From positions 1 through 8,097 of the forward strand of contig JAJRXL010000161.1 in the NCBI GenBank assembly GCA_024276335.1: a DNA stretch of 8,097 bases, given 5' to 3'. The notes under the pieces were generated by a model. It had not been told where the DNA came from. It was given only the letters and a program-made list of their open reading frames with translations, and ran no database searches. This document shows, one piece after another, positions 1-6,258 of this stretch; within the stretch, counting starts at the first letter, position 1, and every line of letters begins with the position of its first letter. Made by a program: the position numbers and the translations under genes. This DNA is from Bacteroidota bacterium (lineage in GTDB: Bacteria; Bacteroidota; Ignavibacteria; SZUA-365; JAADGX01).

Positions 1-1559
1 AAATCGTAATAATGTCCGCTGGCCGCGAACGGCTCGGCGTACATCTCCACCGAGATATCGGGCGTGATGGCGTAGTTTATCCTGAATTGGGCCGAGATGG
101 TTGTCCGGTCGATAAAGGCGAAGATGTACCGCGTCCCATACGTCGCTTCACGGCCTCCGTCAATCGCCATGACGTACTGTCGGCTGTTGACGGAGCGCGA
201 GAACCCGGGATATACGGTGATCTCCGTCCTGGAATTCAACGAGGTTCCCAACATACCGGACAGGTTGAACGACCAGCTCCCCAGTTCGTTGGAAGAGTAC
301 GAACCTCTTGCTCGCCAGCGGGTTATTTCGGAGAAGTTGTTGGAAATACTTGCGCTTGTCCACACGCCGGCGCCCGTACCCATGTATGGTCCGCCCCTGG
401 TCAGGTTTTTACTCAACGAACGAGGGCTGAACCCGAGATTGACCCTCGAGCGCCAGAAATTCTTCCATGTAACATTGAATTCAACCCCGGCATATCTTCC
501 GGTGCCTACCCCTCCAAAATCCAATTCCTGAGAGGCAAAGACATTAACGGCATACTGGTAGTACAGTGCACTCGGTACCGTCTCGCGGTACGTCAGCCGC
601 CCGCTGAAACCGATATCGTCGGCGGAACGCAAGCGACCCACGTCGTTGATTTCGAAGCCGGGGGATTCGAGACTTACGCCGATCCTCCACAGCCAGTGTT
701 CACCGGTACTCCGACGCAATTGCAGCTCGCCCGTGTAGCCGAACAGCGACCGCGCCGACGAGTCCAAACGCAAGTAACCCGCATCCGGGCGCTGGAAATA
801 GTGGGCGCTCGAAGTCTGCACCCGCCTGATCGCTTCCGGTTTGCCTTCGATGTAGCTGAATCCGGCGTACCCGCTGAACTCATACTCGCTCTTGTTGAAG
901 CGCCATATCCAGTCTCCTCCCCCGGAGACCGCGCTCCTGGTCATGATATCCGCCAACGGATCGTTGTTCTTGAAGACGCGATTCATCCCGGTGAAAATAA
1001 ACCCGGCCTTCGATGCTTCTGCGCCGAACTCGTGCTCGAGGCGCGCCACGGCATACCCGGCGTACGGCGTCACGCGGATGCTGTTATAGGTGTCGGTCTC
1101 AGTGTCGTACGTCCGGGCATATTCCTGGTTGGTGACCGCGGCCAGGAATCCCGCGGAGAGTCCCGCCGGCGTGCGTCCCGTGAGCTTGGCCGCGCCAAGG
1201 ATGGTCGTATTATCCGGGCGATCCACGTAATCGCCGTACGCAGGTCCTCGGGGCGCCTGGCCAATACGCCTCGAGTAGAAGTATCCGGGACCGTTGCCCC
1301 GCAGGAGTCGGCTGCCTTCGATAAAAAACGGCCGCTTTTCGGGAAAGAAGGTCTCGTAGGCGGAAAGGTTGACCTCGGCCGGATCAGCCTCCACCTGGCC
1401 GAAGTCGGGGTTGATGGCGGCGTCCAACGTCAGGTTCGGACCGAAACCCATCTTGAAATCCATGCCGACGCGCGTGTCGTAATTGAACGTGCTCACGAAC
1501 GGATTGCTCGCATCCGGGCGACTGGGAGCGATGACACTTCCCGCGATGTAGGGCAGCAA
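1..1559 (-). CDS. DUF5916 protein, C-terminal beta-barrel part (cut off by in-frame TAA; runs off left edge)
   Basis: Directly after the TAA at 1560-1562, the same minus-strand frame stays open for 519 codons to the left edge, with no further stop. I checked every codon in this phase. The translation carries DUF5916 hallmarks: LLPYIAG right after the stop, NPDFGQVEADPAEVNLSA about 50 residues later, then ETFFPEKRPFFIEG, FYSRRIG and ILGAAKLTG. The rest alternates polar and hydrophobic residues like an outer-membrane barrel and nears its end with YAEPFAASG, a motif seen late in this family. I expect roughly 100 more residues beyond the window. No frameshift separates it from the 1560-2348 part, so this is the rest of one gene, not a second gene. 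If translated separately, the first available start is the TTG that immediately follows the stop (1557-1559), but no Shine-Dalgarno sequence was identified for it. Family assignment is confident; whether it is expressed is not. Confidence 0.82.
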   Translation of the reverse strand, partial: MLPYIAGSVIAPSRPDASNPFVSTFNYDTRVGMDFKMGFGPNLTLDAAINPDFGQVEADPAEVNLSAYETFFPEKRPFFIEGSRLLRGNGPGYFYSRRIGQAPRGPAYGDYVDRPDNTTILGAAKLTGRTPAGLSAGFLAAVTNQEYARTYDTETDTYNSIRVTPYAGYAVARLEHEFGAEASKAGFIFTGMNRVFKNNDPLADIMTRSAVSGGGDWIWRFNKSEYEFSGYAGFSYIEGKPEAIRRVQTSSAHYFQRPDAGYLRLDSSARSLFGYTGELQLRRSTGEHWLWRIGVSLESPGFEINDVGRLRSADDIGFSGRLTYRETVPSALYYQYAVNVFASQELDFGGVGTGRYAGVEFNVTWKNFWRSRVNLGFSPRSLSKNLTRGGPYMGTGAGVWTSASISNNFSEITRWRARGSYSSNELGSWSFNLSGMLGTSLNSRTEITVYPGFSRSVNSRQYVMAIDGGREATYGTRYIFAFIDRTTISAQFRINYAITPDISVEMYAEPFAASGHYYD

Positions 1560-1562
1560 TTA
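1560..1562 (-). other. Premature in-frame TAA stop in the DUF5916 gene
   Basis: The plus strand reads tta here, which is TAA on the coding strand, in the context R-I-stop-L-L-P-Y. Family members usually have an acidic residue at this place (R-I/L-E-L-L-P-Y), from memory of the family. GAA to TAA needs one substitution, C to A at plus position 1562. The frame is intact on both sides, and the other genes here end normally at TAA, TAG or TGA, so a reassigned code is unlikely. Possible causes are a recent nonsense mutation, a strain-level variant in a mixed sample, or a base-call error. Confidence 0.9.
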
Positions 1563-2348
1563 TATCCTGCTCGAGGGCCGGATTCCTTCGATGCCGGTCA
1601 GGGAACCAAAGCGCGACGACCAGCCCGTCTCCTGCTTGGGAACGAGCACCCAGTAGTCGTCCTCGTACAGGTTCGGTATGTAGCGGTTCACGTTTATTCC
1701 CCACGTCTGGCGACGACGATCGTTGAACCGCAGCTGTGAGAAGGGAATGCGGAATTCCGCCGTCCAGGAGGTCGAATCGATCGACGTGGCAACCTCCCAC
1801 ACGGGGTCGAAGGAATAATCGCGCTGGAATTCGCGGTCGTCGGGGTGGTAGTAGTCGATGCGAACGCCGGACGCGGTAACTCCGAAACTGTATGCCGTCC
1901 GCTTGTCGTTGTACGTATCGAGGGAGATGATAATGCGTTCGGATTTCCCGGCGTTGTCGCGCCTGCTCATGTACGTTTGCAACCGCGTGCCGGGCGGATA
2001 ATACATGCGCGCGCCGATGTAAAGCGCTTCGTCATCATACAAGACCGCAACCTCCGTCCTGCCGGATTCGGGCGCTCCTTCCACGGGGTCTTTCTGCCGA
2101 AAACCGGAGACGAATCGCGCGTTCTTCCACCCTTTTTCATCCAGCCGTCCGTCCAACACAATGGAGGCAGAGGTGCTCAAAGCGGTCATGTGCTTACTGC
2201 TCGTGTCTTTACCGGCGGGGAAAGACATCGAATAATCTCTGGCTAATGTATCAGGAGTTCGGCTGCCAAACGCGGATGGCGCCGCTGCAACGATGAACAG
2301 GAACAGTCCAATCAGCGTCGCGTGAAAAGCGATATACCTGGTTCTCAA
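1560..2348 (-). CDS. DUF5916 protein, N-terminal part: signal peptide plus CBM9-like domain
   Basis: As read, this encodes 262 residues. Residues 1-28 form a signal peptide (R-T-R, then a hydrophobic stretch TLIGLFLFIVAAAPSAFG). Residues about 60-250 match the carbohydrate-binding-family-9-like beta-sandwich that begins DUF5916 proteins: IVLDGRLDEKGW, TEVAVLYDDEALYIGARMY, FDPVWEVATS, WTAEFRIPFSQLRF and WGINVNRYIPN. In the family this domain is followed by an outer-membrane barrel, which here lies beyond the stop at codon 263. The start is TTG. It is preceded by GAGAGG at 2355-2360 with 6 bases between, and an in-frame TGA lies directly upstream, so no longer form exists; the next ATG would lose the signal peptide. 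If the stop is real, the product would be a secreted sandwich domain without its barrel. The natural ligand of DUF5916 proteins is not established. Confidence 0.85.
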   Translation of the reverse strand: MRTRYIAFHATLIGLFLFIVAAAPSAFGSRTPDTLARDYSMSFPAGKDTSSKHMTALSTSASIVLDGRLDEKGWKNARFVSGFRQKDPVEGAPESGRTEVAVLYDDEALYIGARMYYPPGTRLQTYMSRRDNAGKSERIIISLDTYNDKRTAYSFGVTASGVRIDYYHPDDREFQRDYSFDPVWEVATSIDSTSWTAEFRIPFSQLRFNDRRRQTWGINVNRYIPNLYEDDYWVLVPKQETGWSSRFGSLTGIEGIRPSSRI

Positions 2349-2383
2349 TCAAATCCTCTCGTATGCCGGAAAAACAACTTCAT
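2345..2383 (-). CDS. Possible 12-codon leader ORF overlapping the DUF5916 start (TTGA)
   Basis: An ATG at 2381-2383 opens the frame MKLFFRHTRGFD and stops at the TGA at 2345-2347. That stop overlaps the TTG start of the DUF5916 gene in a TTGA arrangement, which would suit termination-reinitiation coupling. The DUF5916 Shine-Dalgarno lies inside this frame. Against it: I see no good Shine-Dalgarno before its own ATG, it is only 12 codons long, and such an overlap can arise by chance. It resembles the better-supported leader frame at 6058-6114. Confidence 0.25.
   Translation of the reverse strand: MKLFFRHTRGFD
2355..2360 (-). promoter_or_regulatory. Shine-Dalgarno site fixing a TTG start
   Basis: GAGAGG on the coding strand lies 6 bases before the TTG at 2346-2348. 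It supports a TTG start for the DUF5916 gene, since the only frame that includes the signal peptide has no ATG or GTG upstream of it. Confidence 0.6.
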
Positions 2384-2407
2384 GGCGTGTCCAATATAGC
2401 GAGTCAT

Positions 2408-2417
2408 ACCGTATGGC
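2408..2417. repeat. Direct repeat copy 1 (ACCGTATGGC)
   Basis: The 10-mer ACCGTATGGC occurs here and again at 2455-2464, 47 bases apart start to start, both upstream of the DUF5916 gene. This copy also sits in a CATAC-C-GTATG inverted repeat (2405-2415). It could be an operator, but chance cannot be excluded. Confidence 0.3.
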
Positions 2418-2454
2418 GCCATGCAAAACAGTGTCACGGGGCGATGGTCTCTCG

Positions 2455-2464
2455 ACCGTATGGC
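2455..2464. repeat. Direct repeat copy 2 (ACCGTATGGC)
   Basis: Second exact copy of the 10-mer found at 2408-2417. This copy lacks the flanking inverted repeat of the first, so a shared protein-binding role is only a guess. Confidence 0.3.
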
Positions 2465-2671
2465 TTCGCGATACCATTCCCACGTGTACGGCGGATACGT
2501 CCATAGGATTCAACACGACCGGGATAAATACACTTGGTGTATCCGGCTAAGCACGCCGATCCAAAGCGGCATCTTCCGAAGTGTTCAATGCATCACATCA
2601 AGACCAGGGTTTGTTCTTCAGTACGCTCCCCGAACGCGATTTCGCCCTGAGCGAAGTCGCCATGCAGTTGC

Positions 2672-2687
2672 CCCTTCCGGGGAAGGG
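2672..2687 (-). terminator. GC-rich hairpin after the DUF2807 stop
   Basis: CCCTTC-CGGG-GAAGGG forms a 6-bp stem with a 4-base loop, beginning 14 bases past the DUF2807 stop codon. No T-run follows on the coding strand, so it is at best a weak or 3'-end-protecting hairpin rather than a classical Rho-independent terminator. Confidence 0.25.
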
Positions 2688-2701
2688 CGATCCGGAGGCA
2701 T

Positions 2702-3403
2702 CTATTGCTTCGATATCGTCCCGGAGCCCGTGATATTCTTTTTTACTTCTGCAGGCTCTCCGGAATACAACACGCTTCCGCTTCCCGTGATATTTACATC
2801 CAGTGATTCGGTGGCATAGACGGAAGCGCTCCCGGAACCGGTGATGGAAACTTCGACGCTCAGGCTTTTCAGCTTCGCCGCATCGATATTGCCCGACCCC
2901 GCGACACCGACGGAAATATTCTCCGTCTCGCCTTGCAAGTGAATTCTCCCGGACCCGGAAAGATCGGCCAGAACAGATTTCGCCTTCAAACTGAAATCGA
3001 CCGTACCGGAGCCACTGAGTGAAATATCGAACACGTCCGAGGTAAAGACGGAACTTCCTTCGATAGCGCCGGATCCGGTGAGGGACACACCGTCGAGATC
3101 CTGCACGTGGATGTACACTTTCACCGGGGACTTGGTGCTGTAACACTTTTTCGAACCTATTACCAGCTTTTCCCCTTGCATCTGGGTAGTAATAAGCGGC
3201 ATCACGTTATCATCTGCCTCGATTTTCAGCGATGTTGCGCTGTCCAGGGAAACGTAAACATGGGCGCTTCCCGCTAACTCGATCGTCCGAGCGCCCGCGA
3301 AATCACGCTCTTCCGAAGTGATGTTTCCCGACCCCTTGGTGCAGTTGAACTGGCAGGAATTGATAAAGAGAGCAACGAGAAGAAATAGAGTCGTTTTCAT
3401 CAT
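2702..3403 (-). CDS. DUF2807 (GIN-domain) surface protein, possible lipoprotein
   Basis: The 233-residue product matches the putative autotransporter-adhesin head / GIN domain family (DUF2807), which folds as a stacked right-handed beta structure. The signature is the GSG turn: GSG occurs at residues 24-26 and then at about 110, 131, 150, 169, 189, 207 and 226, spaced 17-21 residues. Typical family segments such as ARTIELAGSAHVYVS and LKIEADDNVMPLI precede the repeats. Residues 1-16 are a short hydrophobic signal (TTLFLLVALF) ending INSC, with Cys17 placed like a lipobox cysteine, so it is probably an envelope lipoprotein. There are two adjacent ATG codons at 3403 and 3400. The Shine-Dalgarno at 3408-3413 is 4 bases from the first and 7 from the second, so the real start may be 3400. 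It stands 132 bases downstream of the propeller gene. The exact role of these proteins is unknown. Confidence 0.9.
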   Translation of the reverse strand: MMKTTLFLLVALFINSCQFNCTKGSGNITSEERDFAGARTIELAGSAHVYVSLDSATSLKIEADDNVMPLITTQMQGEKLVIGSKKCYSTKSPVKVYIHVQDLDGVSLTGSGAIEGSSVFTSDVFDISLSGSGTVDFSLKAKSVLADLSGSGRIHLQGETENISVGVAGSGNIDAAKLKSLSVEVSITGSGSASVYATESLDVNITGSGSVLYSGEPAEVKKNITGSGTISKQ

Positions 3404-3407
3404 GGTG

Positions 3408-3413
3408 CCTCCC
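3408..3413 (-). promoter_or_regulatory. Shine-Dalgarno site for DUF2807 (GGGAGG)
   Basis: GGGAGG on the coding strand lies 4 bases before the ATG at 3403 and 7 bases before the second ATG at 3400. Spacing favours the second, which would shorten the protein by one methionine. Confidence 0.65.
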
Positions 3414-3535
3414 GGTCTGATAAAATTGTAGATGTAGATTGGTCTTTCTATGGTTACCTCTCACGCATGGAGAAAAAGTAACATAATCAATTAAGCGTTA
3501 TGATAAACTGGCCGAAGAGCCACGGGATACACCGT

Positions 3536-6061
3536 TCACCTGGTCACAACCAGTTTTCGCACGACCCTGCTTTTGCCGGATACCGCCGAAACAAAATAGA
3601 CACCCTCAGTCAACATGGACGTATTGATTCTGTTTGACTGGGTCGCGGACGCACTGCCATCCACGAAGAAATGCCCGGACATTCGGCGCCCGAACGTATC
3701 GAAGATCGACACGGAGACAGGTCCCCCTGCATCGCTGCTGATGAACAGGTGTTCATCTTGCCGGACCGGGTTTGGGAAAAGTGCTATATCAAATCGTCCC
3801 GCAAAGGCAATATCCGGAGGTACGACTTCGGTTGTCCGCCTGTCTCCAACCCGCAAACCATTACCGAAACTGGTGACCCATATTTCGTTGCTATTGAATG
3901 GATTAAAGAATATCCTCTGCGGGTGTTTGAACGGGTAACCGGTAACTTGCTTGAAAACGGGGTGCTCGGCGGTAACGTTTTTTGTAAACCACATGCCCTG
4001 GTCTTCGGTCGTGAGATAGAGCTCGCCGGGATTGTTCGGGTCCACCGCACAAGAGGAAACCCGATCCAGGTCGCTGATGCGTTTCCAGGATTTCCCGCGA
4101 TCGGTCGTACGATACAGACCACCCAGCCCGTTCGGCGCACCTCCCCACCCGCTGAATACACAGGCATACCACGTGTCCTGTTTGGGGTCATGCGGATCCA
4201 AGACCAGATCACGCGTCCAGTACAGCATCCCGGGGTCCGACCTATCGATCCAGGTACTTCCGTCATCCGTACTGACGAAAACGCCCGAACTGGGAGTAAA
4301 CGCTCCTTTCGAGTCCCGCCGTCCCGAGTAACTGCAAATGATCGTGCCGTCGTCCAAAACGTGGATGCTCAGCGGATGCCCTTCCGTTCGCGGAGGAGCC
4401 GCCAATCTCTTCCAGGTTGAATTCCGTCCCTTGTCGATGTCTGTGGAAACGAAGATCCTCCCCTCCGACCTGTGGACAACCGAGGCGTACAGCGTGTTAG
4501 GCTTGCGCGGATCTTCAGTCAGCCAGACAACGGGATGCTTAAAATCATGCAATGTCTGCCACGTCCTCCCCCCGTCGGAGGAAATCATGACTTCGCCCGT
4601 TCCATCCAGGAGCTGATCGTCCAGGAACATGCTCTCGTAAATGTCGTGCACGGATGACGTGGCCGCCACCAGGTTTTTCCCGCCCGACAACGGCAGTACG
4701 CAGTACACGGAGTTGTAGTCGATTCCCTGGTAGTTTCTCGACCAGTCCCGGCCGCCGTCGGTGCTTCGGATGCCGGTGATATCGGTAAAACCGACGAAGA
4801 TGTTCCGCGCGTCGATCCACGTGATCCACCAGGCGCTCGTGTTTTCCAGGCCGGTTCCCCGGTAGTCCTTGCCCTTGGGTGTTTCTCTGCCCATCGGGTT
4901 CTCATCACCGGGATGGACATACATCTGCCGCCATGTCTTCCCGCCATCGGTGGTCACGTGGGGAAAACCGAGATCGGTTATCACCGCGATACCGGGATCG
5001 ACGGGCGATACCGTGAAACCCAGGGCATACTCCCCAAACCACCAGTCGCTGTCTCCGTGATACCCGGACCAACCCGTGTAGATATTCTGGTTGTCGCGGG
5101 TTTTGAAAACATCGAGCCACGATTTCCCTCCGTTCGTTGTCTTGTAAACGATGGGAAAGTAGGTCGAACCGTTGCCGCCCGCGATGTAGGCGACATCGAT
5201 ATTATTCCGCGACATGGAAACGAAGAACGGGTGATCGTCCGCCGATAATCCCCCCGTCGATTTCTCCCATCCCTGCGACGATAACCCGTCCAACACGTAA
5301 ATACCCTTGTAGCCCCAATGCTCGCCGCCGTACATCCGCGGGTAGATATCGCCAAGTCCCATCGTCACGCAGAAAAAGCGCGACTTCGCGCCTGCCGAAG
5401 CGCCCGCAAAGGAAACGATGCCCTCCGAAGATGGAATCCCGCTGATCGAGGCCAGCGCAAAGGAAGCGCCGTTGTCGGTGGAAACAAGCAGTCCCCTGCT
5501 CGTACCGATCACGATAGTACTACCGTCCCAGGACGCTCCCCCGACGTAGGCGCCGTCGTTTTCGCTGTTGGAATAGATCTCACGAAACGAGGTCCCGCCG
5601 TTATCGGAAAAGAAAATCCTGTCGTAGCTCATTATGATCAACCGTTTCGTGGTTCCCGGATCCACGTACATGTAATACACCTCGCCTTGCGTCGGATCGG
5701 AGGGAAGATCGAACCATGTACGTCCTCCATCAGTACTCTTTGCAGGAACGCGGAGGTCGTTCTTGAAGTCGAAGTTTATCGTGTAAAGAACATCGGGATC
5801 GCTGGTAAACGCCGCCTTGGATTCGGGCACGGAACGAATTTCGGTGAACGGTACAACCTCCCACGACACTCCCATGTCGGTCGTGTGAAAGAGATCGGTC
5901 ATGTCGCACGCGATGTAGATCTCTCCGGCACGGAACGGGCTGATGCTGGGAGAGAAGAGCGCTCCCCCGCCTCCCATGCCCCGCGGCTCCCACACCGAGG
6001 GTTGTGCCTGGACGAGGGAAACGGCAATCACGAATAGCAATGGCAATATCTTCCGGCTCAT
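3536..6061 (-). CDS. Secreted Asp-box beta-propeller protein (GH74-like glycosidase/sialidase fold) with T9SS sorting tail
   Basis: The 841-residue product has a signal peptide (residues 1 to about 19, KILPLLFVIAVSLVQA), a long propeller region, and a T9SS type A sorting domain at about 758-841 (ALFPNPV, then GVYFVSA and RKLVV). It should be exported by Sec and then by T9SS to the surface or medium. Ten Asp boxes of the S/T-x-D-x-G-x-S/T-W type lie near residues 60, 109, 152, 194, 308, 370, 433, 494, 597 and 652; an eleventh at 539-550 is interrupted by an insertion. The N-terminus (W-E-P, GMGGGG, FSPSISP, EIYIACDMTDLFHTTD) resembles GH74 xyloglucanases. Asp53 (CDMTD) and Asp427 (FTDITG) sit where I would place the two GH74 catalytic aspartates, but the usual D-x-G-G is altered at both. 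Substrate is unknown; sialidase-like or non-catalytic sortilin-type propellers are alternatives. The ATG overlaps an upstream 18-codon frame (ATGA), and a purine-rich GGGGGAG precedes it. Confidence 0.9.
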   Translation of the reverse strand: MSRKILPLLFVIAVSLVQAQPSVWEPRGMGGGGALFSPSISPFRAGEIYIACDMTDLFHTTDMGVSWEVVPFTEIRSVPESKAAFTSDPDVLYTINFDFKNDLRVPAKSTDGGRTWFDLPSDPTQGEVYYMYVDPGTTKRLIIMSYDRIFFSDNGGTSFREIYSNSENDGAYVGGASWDGSTIVIGTSRGLLVSTDNGASFALASISGIPSSEGIVSFAGASAGAKSRFFCVTMGLGDIYPRMYGGEHWGYKGIYVLDGLSSQGWEKSTGGLSADDHPFFVSMSRNNIDVAYIAGGNGSTYFPIVYKTTNGGKSWLDVFKTRDNQNIYTGWSGYHGDSDWWFGEYALGFTVSPVDPGIAVITDLGFPHVTTDGGKTWRQMYVHPGDENPMGRETPKGKDYRGTGLENTSAWWITWIDARNIFVGFTDITGIRSTDGGRDWSRNYQGIDYNSVYCVLPLSGGKNLVAATSSVHDIYESMFLDDQLLDGTGEVMISSDGGRTWQTLHDFKHPVVWLTEDPRKPNTLYASVVHRSEGRIFVSTDIDKGRNSTWKRLAAPPRTEGHPLSIHVLDDGTIICSYSGRRDSKGAFTPSSGVFVSTDDGSTWIDRSDPGMLYWTRDLVLDPHDPKQDTWYACVFSGWGGAPNGLGGLYRTTDRGKSWKRISDLDRVSSCAVDPNNPGELYLTTEDQGMWFTKNVTAEHPVFKQVTGYPFKHPQRIFFNPFNSNEIWVTSFGNGLRVGDRRTTEVVPPDIAFAGRFDIALFPNPVRQDEHLFISSDAGGPVSVSIFDTFGRRMSGHFFVDGSASATQSNRINTSMLTEGVYFVSAVSGKSRVVRKLVVTR

Positions 6062-6114
6062 CCCTCTCCCCCAAGTGCCGGAGTAGAGTATCCCCTTCGT
6101 TTCATCACGCTCAT
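6058..6114 (-). CDS. 18-codon leader ORF coupled to the propeller gene (ATGA overlap)
   Basis: An ATG at 6112-6114 begins the frame MSVMKRRGYSTPALGGEG and ends at the TGA at 6058-6060. That stop overlaps the ATG of the propeller gene (6059-6061) as ATGA. AGGAG at 6122-6126 lies 7 bases before its start, a better-placed ribosome site than the one directly before the propeller gene, whose GGGGGAG ends 4 bases from its ATG. The peptide is basic in the middle and has no membrane segment or run of one amino acid, so it does not look like a classical attenuation leader. The likely role is translational coupling, by reinitiation at the overlapping start. It is not a known family. A shorter version could begin at the internal ATG at 6103-6105. 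Confidence 0.5.
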   Translation of the reverse strand: MSVMKRRGYSTPALGGEG

Positions 6115-6121
6115 AACCGCA

Positions 6122-6126
6122 CTCCT
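6122..6126 (-). promoter_or_regulatory. Shine-Dalgarno site of the leader ORF (AGGAG)
   Basis: AGGAG on the coding strand, 7 bases before the ATG at 6114. It is the best-spaced ribosome site in this leader and suggests ribosomes first load on the 18-codon frame. Confidence 0.55.
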
Positions 6127-6159
6127 GGAAAATGGAATGAATTGGATTAGCGAATACGT

Positions 6160-6193
6160 CTATGGAACGAAATCCCGTTTCTTACCGCCATAG
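6160..6193 (-). promoter_or_regulatory. Imperfect hairpin in the propeller-gene leader
   Basis: CTATGG (6160-6165) pairs with CCATAG (6188-6193) as a perfect 6-bp outer stem. Inside, GAAA (6169-6172) can pair with TTTC (6178-6181). It lies about 46 bases before the leader ORF start and after the upstream terminator, so it may be an mRNA structure or a protein-binding inverted repeat. It matches no riboswitch I know. Confidence 0.3.
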
Positions 6194-6209
6194 TATTGCA
6201 TTTATATGG

Positions 6210-6257
6210 AAAAAAATCAAGCGGGGGAGGAACCTCCCAACGTGGGGTTTCCCCCGC
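6210..6257 (-). terminator. Rho-independent terminator of the radical SAM gene
   Basis: On the coding strand GCGGGGG (6251-6257) pairs with CCCCCGC (6221-6227). Inner pairing of AACC with GGTT and CC with GG extends the stem around an ACGTT loop. The T-rich tail TTGATTTTTTT follows (6210-6220). It begins one base past the TGA stop of the radical SAM gene. The plus strand has no T-run after the stem, so it acts in the minus direction only. It separates this gene from the propeller gene downstream. Confidence 0.85.
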
Positions 6258-6258
6258 A

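Larger units (their letters stand above)
2349..2701. other. 353-base spacer between DUF2807 and DUF5916 genes
   Basis: No convincing gene lies here apart from the possible 12-codon leader at 2345-2383. It holds a GC-rich hairpin just past the DUF2807 stop, a small ATACAC-TTG-GTGTAT hairpin at 2528-2542, and two copies of the 10-mer ACCGTATGGC. Reading frames on either strand across it are low in family character and partly antisense to DUF2807. The DUF5916 promoter should be here; TATATT on the coding strand (2393-2398) is a candidate -10 box, but no -35 box stands at proper spacing. Confidence 0.5.

Noticed and set aside
1560..1562. Programmed readthrough or reassigned TAA codon
   Set aside because: hsdR also ends in TAA at a natural C-terminus, and no recoding structure is apparent; mutation or sequencing error is simpler.
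12..1739. Long plus-strand open frame of 575 codons
   Set aside because: It is in register with the minus-strand DUF5916 codons and is a mirror of that gene; its translation has no family character and it even spans the TAA.
2421..2819. Plus-strand frame of 132 codons in the spacer
   Set aside because: Its last third is antisense to DUF2807, it shows no domain, and no ribosome site stands out.
2598..3146. Minus-strand frame of 182 codons
   Set aside because: It overlaps DUF2807 in another frame; the repeated GSG codons keep it open. Rich in arginine, no family.
3425..3430. TACAAT as a -10 box for DUF2807
   Set aside because: Position is reasonable, but no -35 or Bacteroidota-type upstream element stands at proper spacing, so I do not annotate a promoter.
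3500..3530. TGGC/GCCA hairpin after the propeller gene as a terminator
   Set aside because: Only 4 bp of stem and a broken T-run; too weak.
3671..4420. Plus-strand frame of 249 codons inside the propeller gene
   Set aside because: Antisense shadow of a G+C-rich gene whose real frame has clear Asp boxes and a T9SS tail.
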